A stretch of 54,596 bases of DNA from NCBI GenBank assembly GCA_013287025.1, contig JABDEN010000005.1, forward strand, positions 1-54,596, given 5' to 3'. The stretch comes from Gammaproteobacteria bacterium. GTDB taxonomy: Bacteria; Pseudomonadota; Gammaproteobacteria; DSM-16500. The position numbers and the translations under genes were made by a program. The notes below the pieces were generated by a model, which saw only the letters and a list, made by a program, of their open reading frames with translations, was not told the origin of the DNA and did not search any database. Below, in pieces: positions 43,363 through 51,585 of this stretch. Positions within the stretch are counted from its first letter, which is position 1, and each line of letters opens with the position of its first letter.

Positions 43363-44592
43363 TTATTTTGGTTTGTAAATAATACTTTTTCCTGGCGAAC
43401 CAAATATTTCATCTCTTACAAGGGGGTGCATGTAAGACCCAGAGGATGAGGGTTTGATACTTAAAATATAACCTTTTACTTCAATTTTTTTGGATCTTAT
43501 TTTGTTAATTGCAGATGAAGCTCGTAAAGCATAATTAGTTGTAATTTTTTCCTCAGGCGTTGGTGTTTTAAAAATAAGATTGTTTAATCCGGGCAGAGAA
43601 GATTTTATTTTTTGTTTTTCTTTTGAATCCACCTTGCCCCTTAAATAAAGTTGAGATTCTCTTTTAATGAGAAGTTGATTAACGTACATATTTTTTTCTT
43701 GATTAATTAAAGTATTTCCCGCATGGTCATAAATGTTTTTGTGCAAAGCTGAAATAAGTGCAGGCATGTGTTGTGCGATTTTATTGGCGGATCTTTGGGA
43801 TTGGTAAGGCGTATCCTTTATGAGGGTATTCCATTGACTACTTTTAAAATATGTATTTTCCTTACTTTCCAATGGAATGGTAGCTAAATGTTGAGTCTCT
43901 TTATTATCATTGAAAAAAAAGAGTTCCGAATTTGATTCCTTGCTATCAATTACTGAAAAATAGCATGGCGGAACAAGTTTATTTTTATCATCCACATTGT
44001 TCATTAAAAATAAATTAATATTTTTAGGTTCGATATATGCAGATTGACATGCCAAAATAGTTAACCGCTCTAGATGAGGGAATTGTTTTTCATCAGCTAA
44101 TAGTGGGCAAATTATATGAGTGAGATTTTGCGTTATTGGATCTTCTTTATCTTCAAATCTTTCTGTACTGCCGTGACATACAAAACTTACTCGTGTTGTT
44201 AAGTTGGCTAGAAATTTGTCTCTCACATTAAGCTGTTCTGAGGGAAAAGGTAGTGTGCTAGTGAGCCCTTTTCTTTTAAAGAATGCTTCCCTTTTTTGGT
44301 GTGCAGTTAATATCATCTCATCGTCAGGTGCGGTATTTATTTTATTGGGATCTAAAATAATAGATAACACTTTAACATCATATTTTTTTATTGTAGCGCT
44401 GACTAATCCACAGATTTTTTCAATTTCTTGAATATTTTTATCGTCAGAAACTTTTAATGCATCAAGAAATTTTTCAAAAACAGGATTCACTTTTTCATAA
44501 TTTTTGGAATCTTTTGTTTCATCTAGTAATGTAACGAACGCTTCTGCAAGTTCTTGAAGCTGGCTTAGTGTATTTTCTCTGCTGTTCGACAT
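43363..44592 (-). CDS. putative caspase-like (clan CD) cysteine protease
   Basis: A 409-residue protein (ATG at 44592 with AGGGTG before it). The middle carries two motifs in the right order and distance for a CHAT/C80-like protease: a beta-strand ending VSFVCHGSTERF (His about 140) and, about 40 residues later, HLERLTILACQSAYI (Cys about 182). The N-terminal 100 residues are helical; the C-terminal 200 are unassigned and basic near the end. No signal peptide. If right, it would cut a protein in the host or in the cell. Identification rests on these two motifs only. Confidence 0.6.
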   Translation of the reverse strand: MSNSRENTLSQLQELAEAFVTLLDETKDSKNYEKVNPVFEKFLDALKVSDDKNIQEIEKICGLVSATIKKYDVKVLSIILDPNKINTAPDDEMILTAHQKREAFFKRKGLTSTLPFPSEQLNVRDKFLANLTTRVSFVCHGSTERFEDKEDPITQNLTHIICPLLADEKQFPHLERLTILACQSAYIEPKNINLFLMNNVDDKNKLVPPCYFSVIDSKESNSELFFFNDNKETQHLATIPLESKENTYFKSSQWNTLIKDTPYQSQRSANKIAQHMPALISALHKNIYDHAGNTLINQEKNMYVNQLLIKRESQLYLRGKVDSKEKQKIKSSLPGLNNLIFKTPTPEEKITTNYALRASSAINKIRSKKIEVKGYILSIKPSSSGSYMHPLVRDEIFGSPGKSIIYKPK

Positions 44593-44722
44593 GCTAATCA
44601 CCCTATGTGTATTTTCTGGATGCTTATTGATAATTATAGCATATTTTAAGCGGTTAGATTAAGGTTGCACCAGGAAAAACAGGGAAAATAGCATTAGTAC
44701 AAAAGGTTACGTTAAATCGTTT

Positions 44723-45553
44723 TTAGCACCTGGCAGTCGATCTTGACATATTGACGAGCATATACAACGCAAAAAATGTCAGCACCACTCCTATCCATTG
44801 ATATAGATTCAACTGTCGATTAAAAAATATAATATCCGTTGCAATAGCTACGATTGGATCTAGATAACTAATTACTGCAATTTGAGTGAACGTTGTTTTC
44901 TTTATCGCTTTATAATAAAGGTAATATGCCAGCAATGTATGTACTACTGCTACCGCTATTAAACAGGTCCCAGCAATTAATGAAATATCCTGAAAATGTA
45001 TAAATGGAAATAAAATTACAACACCGATAAGAAGCTGTATGAAAATAACCTTGAAATAATTTAGGTTAACTGACTTCATCAATATAGTGACAAAGGAATA
45101 GAAAAGCGCCGCAAGTAACGCCAAAAAGACTCCCATAAGGATATGTGGCGAATTGAAATTCTTAAAATCAATGGTAAGCATTACACCCAATAATGTTAAT
45201 CCAATGAGAGCCCATTTCTGTAAATTTATTTTTTCGCCGTAAATAAAAATGCCAAGAATAATTAAAATGATGGGTTGCAAATAATATGACATATTTCCTA
45301 TTGTAATGGACGATATCTGAAAGGATTTAAATAGTAACATCCAATTTACAATTAAAAAGATACCTGCAAGAGCGGTGATTAAAATCGACTTGTCTAACTT
45401 AATGGAATCTTTTTTTCGAATTAACCAACAGCCCATTACAAATGCACCAATAAGACAACGATAAAAAGTGATATCAATAACCGCTAAATCTGACCAGAGA
45501 ACAAACGCACCAAGCGTTCCCCATAAAGTCATGGCTACGATTAATTCAAACAT
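44723..45553 (-). CDS. EamA/DMT-superfamily transporter
   Basis: A 276-residue membrane protein with ten helices and two EamA repeats. Helix motifs TLWGTLGAFVLW, TFYRCLIGAFVMG and the second repeat's FYSFVTILMKSV fit the RhtA/RhaT exporter family. It lies directly after the MFS gene (TAA followed at once by ATG) as the last gene of the dioxygenase operon. RhtA-like exporters release amino acids, so it may export the operon's product. Confidence 0.85.
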   Translation of the reverse strand: MFELIVAMTLWGTLGAFVLWSDLAVIDITFYRCLIGAFVMGCWLIRKKDSIKLDKSILITALAGIFLIVNWMLLFKSFQISSITIGNMSYYLQPIILIILGIFIYGEKINLQKWALIGLTLLGVMLTIDFKNFNSPHILMGVFLALLAALFYSFVTILMKSVNLNYFKVIFIQLLIGVVILFPFIHFQDISLIAGTCLIAVAVVHTLLAYYLYYKAIKKTTFTQIAVISYLDPIVAIATDIIFFNRQLNLYQWIGVVLTFFALYMLVNMSRSTARC

Positions 45554-46783
45554 TTAGGCCCTCGCAAAACATTTCATATGATCATAAATTTGTTTTCGAT
45601 TAATGAATAGTAACGTGCAGGAAGAGAAAACAAAGCAACAAGGTAAAATAAATAATGCAGTTTGATAATTTGCTATAGTAAAGACAGGACCCACTTTAGA
45701 AATATCAAGCATTCTGCCGATAAATGGTTCAATACATGACCCAATTAAACCTTCGCCACTATTGATAAAAGCAACAGCAAGACCTATTACGTATAGTGAG
45801 TTCATTTCACGGCAAAGTTGAAAACTTAACATAAAGCATCCTACCGAGAATCCAAATATAAAAAATAGTATTATCGCGGAAAAATAAGAAATATCCCCAT
45901 AAATAATTATGAGAATTGTCAATAGTGATATTCCATTAGTAATATGCATTAAAATTTTTTTATTTCCCATTCGCACTGACAATAATGCCCATAGGGGAGA
46001 ACCAATAGCATGACCCACAAACATAATGGACAACAAAAATGACGCATTTGTGGCAGTAAGAGTATACTTTGTCATTAAAAATGGTGTGCCCCATAATCCG
46101 CCTAAAATAGCAACAGGTGAAAAAGTAAGGCCTGAATACAGAAGTAACAACCAATTATCACGTTTCGCGAGCACTTCTTTAATGTTTTTTAATCCTGATA
46201 AATGTGGCAAACGATTCTCAGTTGTTGTTTTTGTATTTTGAAAGATTAATATAGCGGAAGCTATTAATAAACCAACCATAGCTAATCCATTCAAACCAAC
46301 CTGCCAACCGAACTGTTCAAATAATAAAGCAATCGGCGTACCCCCACATGCTGCGCCTAACATAGTTGCAGTTGCTAAAAAACTACTAATGATGCTGAAT
46401 GTTTTGGGTGTAGTGTAATATGCGGCGCATTTCATATAAATAACGGTAGCAAATGAAGCGCCTATTCCCATGATGATTCGACTTAAGCACATTAAGTAAA
46501 AATTAGTTGTGTGCGTGAAGACGAAAATCATGACTGAAATGCTTAAAATGGCTAAAAACATCGGAAATTTAATGCAGTAACGATCGATAATCAGACCCGC
46601 GACTACTTGCATTATTGAATATGAATAATAATAACTTGATGCCATGACAGCAATCATCACACCATCATAACCAGCTGTTTTTAAAAGTTCATGCCCGATT
46701 AGTGACGGGAATAACTGTGCGATGTACTTAAAAAATAAAAATAAGCCGCAGAGTGAAAGTACAATAACCGCATTTTTTTTCAT
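45554..46783 (-). CDS. MFS transporter
   Basis: A 409-residue major facilitator protein with about twelve helices. It shows the family pattern around YYYSYSIMQVVAGLIIDRY (helix 2 to loop 2-3), SRIIMGIGASFATVIYMK, and a central cytoplasmic loop near residue 200. I start at 46783 because GGAG precedes that ATG by six bases. It overlaps the dehydrogenase gene by four bases. Substrate unknown; the context suggests an amino acid or derived hydroxy/keto amino acid. Confidence 0.85.
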   Translation of the reverse strand: MKKNAVIVLSLCGLFLFFKYIAQLFPSLIGHELLKTAGYDGVMIAVMASSYYYSYSIMQVVAGLIIDRYCIKFPMFLAILSISVMIFVFTHTTNFYLMCLSRIIMGIGASFATVIYMKCAAYYTTPKTFSIISSFLATATMLGAACGGTPIALLFEQFGWQVGLNGLAMVGLLIASAILIFQNTKTTTENRLPHLSGLKNIKEVLAKRDNWLLLLYSGLTFSPVAILGGLWGTPFLMTKYTLTATNASFLLSIMFVGHAIGSPLWALLSVRMGNKKILMHITNGISLLTILIIIYGDISYFSAIILFFIFGFSVGCFMLSFQLCREMNSLYVIGLAVAFINSGEGLIGSCIEPFIGRMLDISKVGPVFTIANYQTALFILPCCFVFSSCTLLFINRKQIYDHMKCFARA

Positions 46784-47439
46784 ATGGTTCTCCCTATTGT
46801 CCAGCCACCATCGCATACTAAAACGGCGCCATTGATATAATTATTGAATAAGCAAACATCAACTAATGACACTACATGTTCAACTTGTCCCCAGTAACCT
46901 ACAGGAATTGCTTGCTTGATTCTGGTAGCGAGGACAGGATCATTAAAATAGTGTTGTGTTAAAGGGGTTTCAATTATTCCTGGTGCGATTGCATTGGCAG
47001 TGATTCCATATTTTCCATACTGGAAAGCTAGCTGTTTAGTAAGACCAATTAGAGCATACTTAGATGCAACATACGCTGCGCGATCGGGCTCAGCTTGCAT
47101 ACCAGAAACACTAGCGATATTTACTATTTTCAAAGGGCGTTGATTCGCTAATGCATGGCGGATCAATCCTTGCGACAATATAAAACTTGCAGTAAGGTTA
47201 ACATCCATTACATTATTCCACGTTTCATGGCTCATTTCATGTGGCGCTTCAATTTCACGTATTCCTGCGCAATGAATAAAAACATCAAATTCATGTGATT
47301 TTTCAACAAACGCACTGACCGCTTTCGTGTCAGTCAAATCAATATCTTTTTTATCTATGGATGTGACTGAAAGCGAAGAATAATATTGGCTACATGCCAA
47401 TCCTATGCCGGATGCTGCTCCGGTAATCAAAATTTTCAT
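46780..47439 (-). CDS. short-chain dehydrogenase/reductase
   Basis: A 219-residue classical SDR. The cofactor loop is TGAASGIG at the N-terminus, NIASVSG precedes the catalytic YVASK (Tyr/Lys), and the VNLTASF and GGWTIGRTI ends fit. It overlaps both the dioxygenase gene upstream and the MFS gene downstream by four bases. In the operon it probably oxidises the hydroxyl that the dioxygenase introduces. Confidence 0.9.
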   Translation of the reverse strand: MKILITGAASGIGLACSQYYSSLSVTSIDKKDIDLTDTKAVSAFVEKSHEFDVFIHCAGIREIEAPHEMSHETWNNVMDVNLTASFILSQGLIRHALANQRPLKIVNIASVSGMQAEPDRAAYVASKYALIGLTKQLAFQYGKYGITANAIAPGIIETPLTQHYFNDPVLATRIKQAIPVGYWGQVEHVVSLVDVCLFNNYINGAVLVCDGGWTIGRTI

Positions 47440-48113
47440 GTCGCTGACTCCACTTGTGTTGTAAGAGGCTCGACAGTAAATAAGAGGATGTCACGTCTTG
47501 CTTCGTTATTACGTGAACCAAGTGGTGTAACGGCATGATAATAATCTTGGGTTAATAAAATAGTTTCAAAAGGCTTTTCCAGTCTCAGGACATTAGTGAT
47601 TTTCTTTGTTTGCAAGTCAGCAATTAAATTGTCTCCACCCCAAGCATTGCAGGTTAAATTCAAGAGATGAACAAACACTAAAGGTTCATCGTCTACATGC
47701 AATGTATCAGGGGAGCTATAACTAGCGCCATACTTATGTGTTTTGTACTGAATAAAATGCAGACCAAGCACTAATTCCTGGTGTTGCAGAAGTGGCTCAA
47801 ATGTCTTTATTAGTTCTAAGTTATATGTCACGACATTTTTCATGACAGGTACATCAAGTACACGCTTATCCATGATTGCAAATTGACGGACTTTTCCGCC
47901 ATCAATTAGGTTTGAATTGTGACTCTGAAAGTACGCTTGATTTTTTGCTAGGGATATTTGATCGAGCTGTCTATTCCAGATCAGCTTTAAATAAGCTCTA
48001 TTCCTAACACCATCTGGTCGAATATTTGATTCAAATAAGGTCATGAGTGGTAGCAATGAGTCTTGGTCTTCTGGGGATTTTATATAGTTATCAGCATGGA
48101 TGTAGTTTTCCAT
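47436..48113 (-). CDS. 2-oxoglutarate/Fe(II) dioxygenase (amino-acid hydroxylase type)
   Basis: A 225-residue protein of the 2OG-Fe dioxygenase family that includes L-isoleucine 4-hydroxylase. The iron ligands are visible as HVDDEPLVFVHLLNL (His-x-Asp, about residue 138) and YYHAVTPL (distal His, about 193), followed by the RRDILLF strand with an Arg for 2-oxoglutarate. The early GVRNRAYLKLIW segment fits the family. It has a strong GAGGAG site and is the first gene of the four-gene operon with the SDR and two transporters. Confidence 0.85.
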   Translation of the reverse strand: MENYIHADNYIKSPEDQDSLLPLMTLFESNIRPDGVRNRAYLKLIWNRQLDQISLAKNQAYFQSHNSNLIDGGKVRQFAIMDKRVLDVPVMKNVVTYNLELIKTFEPLLQHQELVLGLHFIQYKTHKYGASYSSPDTLHVDDEPLVFVHLLNLTCNAWGGDNLIADLQTKKITNVLRLEKPFETILLTQDYYHAVTPLGSRNNEARRDILLFTVEPLTTQVESAT

Positions 48114-48419
48114 TATTATTTCTCCTCACTTTTTATTAATGAAAGGAGGGTAGGTTTGCATATAATTGTAAACATTTTATAATCCTTTAGATTTTTTAAG
48201 TAAAATAAATTTCATATGAGTTTTTAATTGAATAGTAAATAAAGAAGTGAATGCGGAATTTTCGGAGGCTTGATTAATATTTCTATTGGGCTGTAATTAA
48301 ATTGGATCTTAGGGGAGTGTTTGAACTTCTTGCTTTGATCTTGTATCTTAAAATACGACGGCTAGTCTAAACCGTTTTCGTTTAATGTCAACAAAAATAA
48401 GTTGTATTTTATTATCTGC
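48114..48419. other. AT-rich intergenic stretch between the dioxygenase operon and queF
   Basis: Both flanking genes are on the minus strand. The part just before 48113 should hold the promoter of the dioxygenase operon: GAGGAG at the gene start is clear, but no strong -35/-10 pair is evident. A weak stem (ACGG...CCGT, 48357-48374) may follow queF. No riboswitch, small RNA or coding frame is evident. Confidence 0.5.
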
Positions 48420-49256
48420 TCACTGCCGAAGAAGTCTTAAGTTTTGGATATCTCCCAGATCATTTTTTGTTGAACGATAAGGGTTGATGTCTAAACCGCC
48501 TCTTCTGGTGTATCGACCATAAATAGTTAATTCTTCTGGTTGGCAATAACGCATAATATCCATAAAAATTCGTTCTATACATTGCTCATGAAACTCGTTA
48601 TGGTTTCTAAAAGAAACAATATAACGTAGCAATCCTTCTCTATTTATTTTTTTCCCTTGATAGGATATTTGTACGCTAGCCCAGTCAGGTTGATTAGTGA
48701 CAAGACAATTAGATTTAAGAAGATTGGAGTAAAGTACTTCGTTCACTATTTTATTTTCGGTTTTCAGGAAGGAGTGTTCAACCATATAAGAAAAACCGTC
48801 AATGTCTAAATCGTCTAAGCAAACGCCACTCAATCCAAGAGATATTTTATCATCTTGAAGCTCTGTCAATGGGATAATCTTAACAGAAGTGGGGTGTCCT
48901 ACTCGCTCTTGAATGTCTTTTTGTACTATGGATTGAAACGCATTAGCATCTTTAAATCGGGTATTATTCAAAGAATTGAAATAAAGCTTCATTGACTTTG
49001 ATTCAATAATAAAAGGAGATTCACAGCTATAGCTTATTTGCGCCAATGCAACAACAGGTTTACCTTTTTCATTTAGCCAGGAGACTTCATAATGGTTCCA
49101 TAAATCAAGTCCAAAAAATGGTAATTCACTAGTGAGACCTATTTCATCTCGTTTATCTTTTCGAGGAATAGGGAAAAGCTTCTCCGGATCATATAAAGAA
49201 TCATACTTGGTCTTTTTGCCGAGGCTTGAATTTTCTGGATTTAAATGATGAGACAT
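48420..49256 (-). CDS. queF: NADPH-dependent 7-cyano-7-deazaguanine reductase
   Basis: A 278-residue type II QueF, reducing preQ0 to preQ1 in queuosine synthesis. The motifs are present: LDLWNHYEVSWLNEKGKP at the start, ESKSMKLYFNSLN (the substrate Glu), and the catalytic Cys in LKSNCLVTNQPDWASVQI (shortened). The C-terminal FHEQCIERIFMDI is the second repeat. A YhhQ-type transporter gene at 13015 could supply preQ0. A 17-bp tandem repeat lies just upstream. Confidence 0.95.
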   Translation of the reverse strand: MSHHLNPENSSLGKKTKYDSLYDPEKLFPIPRKDKRDEIGLTSELPFFGLDLWNHYEVSWLNEKGKPVVALAQISYSCESPFIIESKSMKLYFNSLNNTRFKDANAFQSIVQKDIQERVGHPTSVKIIPLTELQDDKISLGLSGVCLDDLDIDGFSYMVEHSFLKTENKIVNEVLYSNLLKSNCLVTNQPDWASVQISYQGKKINREGLLRYIVSFRNHNEFHEQCIERIFMDIMRYCQPEELTIYGRYTRRGGLDINPYRSTKNDLGDIQNLRLLRQ

Positions 49257-49271
49257 GACGAATATTTACCT

Positions 49272-49305
49272 TTTAGGCGGTTATTATATTTAGACGGTTA
49301 TTATA
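49272..49305. repeat. 17-bp tandem repeat upstream of queF
   Basis: Two adjacent 17-bp units (49272-49288 and 49289-49305) that differ at one base: tttagGcggttattata and tttagAcggttattata. They end 16 bases before the queF start on the minus strand, so they cover the promoter or leader. Confidence 0.6.
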
Positions 49306-49316
49306 TATTTTTGATG

Positions 49317-49766
49317 CTAATCTGGCAAATAAGACGATTTAAGACACTCTTTGAGGGTAAATGGCGGTTTTTTAGGAAAAGCTTTCTCATCGATACCTGT
49401 TTGTTCTGCAGCCATTCCTATGGCTCTTTCATAGGCATGCTTAAATTTCTCTTCTATTTCTTTTTTTAAGCTTGGACTTTCTTCAAGTAGATCGTTTATT
49501 TCGACTCTTTGGTTTTTAATCGTGAGTGCCCAACTTATGCTTCTTCTTACTTTTTGAAGTTTCCATTTTAAAAGATGTGCCATTAAAACAATTAATCTGT
49601 TTATTAATTCTCTTTTCTCACTCTTTCCCATGCTTTCAATTTCCTCAGCAATGTTTTCTATATCGATCTCTGATAACTTCCTTTTTCTCAACAGTTCTGC
49701 ATTATGAATTGTCCAAGCGTAAAAATCTTTCTCATATTCTTGCTCTTTCTGAATTCTTTTAACCAT
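49317..49766 (-). CDS. DUF29-family protein
   Basis: A 149-residue helical protein with the DUF29 pattern: YEKDFYAWTIHNAELLRKRK, DIENIAEEIESMGKSEKREL and LMAHLLKWKLQ, ending with the LKECLKSSYLPD tail. Function unknown. DUF29 genes are common in cyanobacteria and scattered as mobile accessory genes elsewhere. It sits next to a RelE/Phd pair, so it may be part of the same accessory patch. Confidence 0.85.
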   Translation of the reverse strand: MVKRIQKEQEYEKDFYAWTIHNAELLRKRKLSEIDIENIAEEIESMGKSEKRELINRLIVLMAHLLKWKLQKVRRSISWALTIKNQRVEINDLLEESPSLKKEIEEKFKHAYERAIGMAAEQTGIDEKAFPKKPPFTLKECLKSSYLPD

Positions 49767-49777
49767 CTTTTAATCCT

Positions 49778-50017
49778 CTAAGTCACCACGAGTAACAATA
49801 AGATTTCTTCATCCTCAATTTTATATACCAATCGCAAATGATCGATCGCTTCGCTATAAAGTCCTATCATTCCTGCGACTTTTTTGGCGCCAGGCGGTCT
49901 TGGGTTAACCGCAAGGGCTTCAATCAGTTTGATGACCATTTTGCGGTACTTTTGCGAGAGCGCATGAATCTGTTTGACGGCCCGCGGTGCGATTTTTACA
50001 TGATAAGGCGTGGTCAC
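49778..50017 (-). CDS. RelE/ParE-type toxin, short C-terminus
   Basis: A 79-residue RelE-superfamily toxin: YHVKIAPRAVKQIHALSQKY, LIEALAVNPRPPGAKKVAG and LRLVYKIEDEEILLLLVV. It stops right after that strand, where active RelE proteins usually continue with a GHRREVYR-like tail, so it may be weakly active or inactive. It overlaps the antitoxin gene by four bases. RelE toxins cut mRNA in the ribosome; ParE acts on gyrase. Confidence 0.85.
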   Translation of the reverse strand: MTTPYHVKIAPRAVKQIHALSQKYRKMVIKLIEALAVNPRPPGAKKVAGMIGLYSEAIDHLRLVYKIEDEEILLLLVVT

Positions 50018-50280
50018 GTCCCGCTTCCTACTTCTTCCTTCAATTGTTCCAATGTAATGGTGCCAGTATTTCTTGCTTCTTTTAAGGCATCGATGGCTTC
50101 ACGTAAATCATGTTTATCTTCAGATTCTTCGATGAGCTGTAAGTCTTCGAGGGGAACGATGGCTGCGATTTCTTTGCCTCTCCGTGTCAAAATCACGCGT
50201 TCCTTATGATGCGAAACGCGCGTTATTAAATCTGCAAATTGTTCTTTTGCATCCATGGTATTAATGAAGGTAGTAGTCAT
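50014..50280 (-). CDS. Phd/YefM-type antitoxin
   Basis: An 88-residue antitoxin: MDAKEQFADLITRVSHHKERVI (shortened) and the LTRRGKEIAAIVPLEDLQ core are Phd/YefM-like, followed by a long acidic helix for toxin neutralisation. It precedes and overlaps the RelE-type gene by four bases, the normal order. Confidence 0.9.
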   Translation of the reverse strand: MTTTFINTMDAKEQFADLITRVSHHKERVILTRRGKEIAAIVPLEDLQLIEESEDKHDLREAIDALKEARNTGTITLEQLKEEVGSGT

Positions 50281-50350
50281 CTATTAACTTCCATTGTTCT
50301 GACTTTCAAGGTTAAAACTGGCATTCGGACATTCAAATGCCAGCCCAAAT

Positions 50351-51388
50351 TTAAGCAACGGATTTTTCTTTTTCCATGCTAGTTTTATATTGACCTAAGG
50401 ATGCAAGGCTATTCAATCTTGCTCTTTCATAAAAAGCCTGTTGTGCTGCAGCGACATTTTTGGTTTCGCCATGCCAGATTTTCATTGCGTATTCTTGTAA
50501 AGCGCGCGCATAGGAAAAACTCACATTCCAAGGACGTCCAAGTGAAAGTGTATTCATCGCATTTAAGTTCGCAGTGGCTTCTTCAGAAGTTTGGCCGCCG
50601 GATAAAAAGTTAATGGTGGGTACCGCTGCAGGAACCGTACGACGTAATACAGTAATAGTATTCAATGCGACATCTTCCGCACTCGCTTTCATCGAAGATT
50701 TTTTACCGTTAATCACCATGCTTGGTTTTAATACGATGTATTCGAGTTTAACTTTATGTCGAGAAAGTGCGCGGAATAATGCATTTAACACGCGTTCACT
50801 GACTTCAAAGCAGCGTTCAAGGGTGTGGTCACCGTCGATTAATACTTCGGGTTCAACAATGGGAACAATACCATTGTCTTGGCAAATCGCAGCGTATCTT
50901 GCTAAACATTCAGCATTCGCTTTAACGGCAAGCATGCTGGGGGTTTTGTCAGAAATCGCGTACACCGCACGCCATTTTGCAAATACTGCGCCTTTCGCTT
51001 TGTAAGCTTGTAGTCTTTCGGCAAGACCATCTAAACCTTGCGTAATTTGTTCTTCGCGGGTGTTGGGTAAAATGACAAGACCTTTATCTACTTTAATGCC
51101 GGGTAAAATTCCTAAAGATTTTAACTTTTCAGGAAAGGGGGTGCCGTCAAGTGTATTTTGGTGCAATGTTTCATCAAATAAGATCACACCTGCAATAAAT
51201 TCATTAATATTTGGCGTGGTAATTAAAAGATCGCGATAAGCTTGTCTCGTTTGTTCAGTTGAAGTAATGCCTAATGCTTCGAAACGCTTCGTAATCGTGC
51301 CGCCACTTTCATCTGCAGCGAGAATACCTTTGCCCTTTTGGGATAATTTTTGGATGGTGGTTTCGAGTTCTTTCAATAACATAGACAT
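50351..51388 (-). CDS. class I fructose-bisphosphate aldolase
   Basis: A 345-residue eukaryote-like class I aldolase. The family motifs are GKGILAADESGGTITKRF at the N-terminus, AVFAKWRAVY (catalytic-barrel Lys) and LEYIVLKPSMV (Schiff-base Lys). It splits fructose 1,6-bisphosphate. I start at the ATG at 51388 with AGGA upstream; an ATG further upstream adds seven residues. This aldolase type is seen in Legionella and relatives. The usual class II enzyme is not in this window. Confidence 0.93.
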   Translation of the reverse strand: MSMLLKELETTIQKLSQKGKGILAADESGGTITKRFEALGITSTEQTRQAYRDLLITTPNINEFIAGVILFDETLHQNTLDGTPFPEKLKSLGILPGIKVDKGLVILPNTREEQITQGLDGLAERLQAYKAKGAVFAKWRAVYAISDKTPSMLAVKANAECLARYAAICQDNGIVPIVEPEVLIDGDHTLERCFEVSERVLNALFRALSRHKVKLEYIVLKPSMVINGKKSSMKASAEDVALNTITVLRRTVPAAVPTINFLSGGQTSEEATANLNAMNTLSLGRPWNVSFSYARALQEYAMKIWHGETKNVAAAQQAFYERARLNSLASLGQYKTSMEKEKSVA

Positions 51389-51494
51389 AACAAGGAATCC
51401 TATAAACATTCAGAAATGGGTGAAAGGGTAGCATAAAAATGGGGGTTTCGGAAGGGTAAGCGAGGGAGGAGAAAAAGTAAGGTGAACTTTCAAA

Positions 51495-51578
51495 AAACCC
51501 TCACCCCTTACCCCTCTCCCGCAAGCGGTAGAGGGGAACTTTTCCCCTCTACCGGAGCGTAGCGAGGGGAGAGGGTTT
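51495..51578. repeat. palindromic repeat between aldolase and proS
   Basis: AAACCCTC (51495-51502) and GAGGGTTT (51571-51578) bound it; inside, CGGTAGAGGGGAA (51526-51538) pairs perfectly with TTCCCCTCTACCG (51542-51554). A REP-like compound hairpin, ending eight bases beyond the proS stop, where it may terminate that gene. Confidence 0.8.
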
Positions 51579-51585
51579 GATAGCG

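Noticed and set aside
48114..48419. preQ1 riboswitch in the gap next to queF
   Set aside because: The gap lies downstream of queF rather than upstream, and no preQ1-type pseudoknot pattern is visible.
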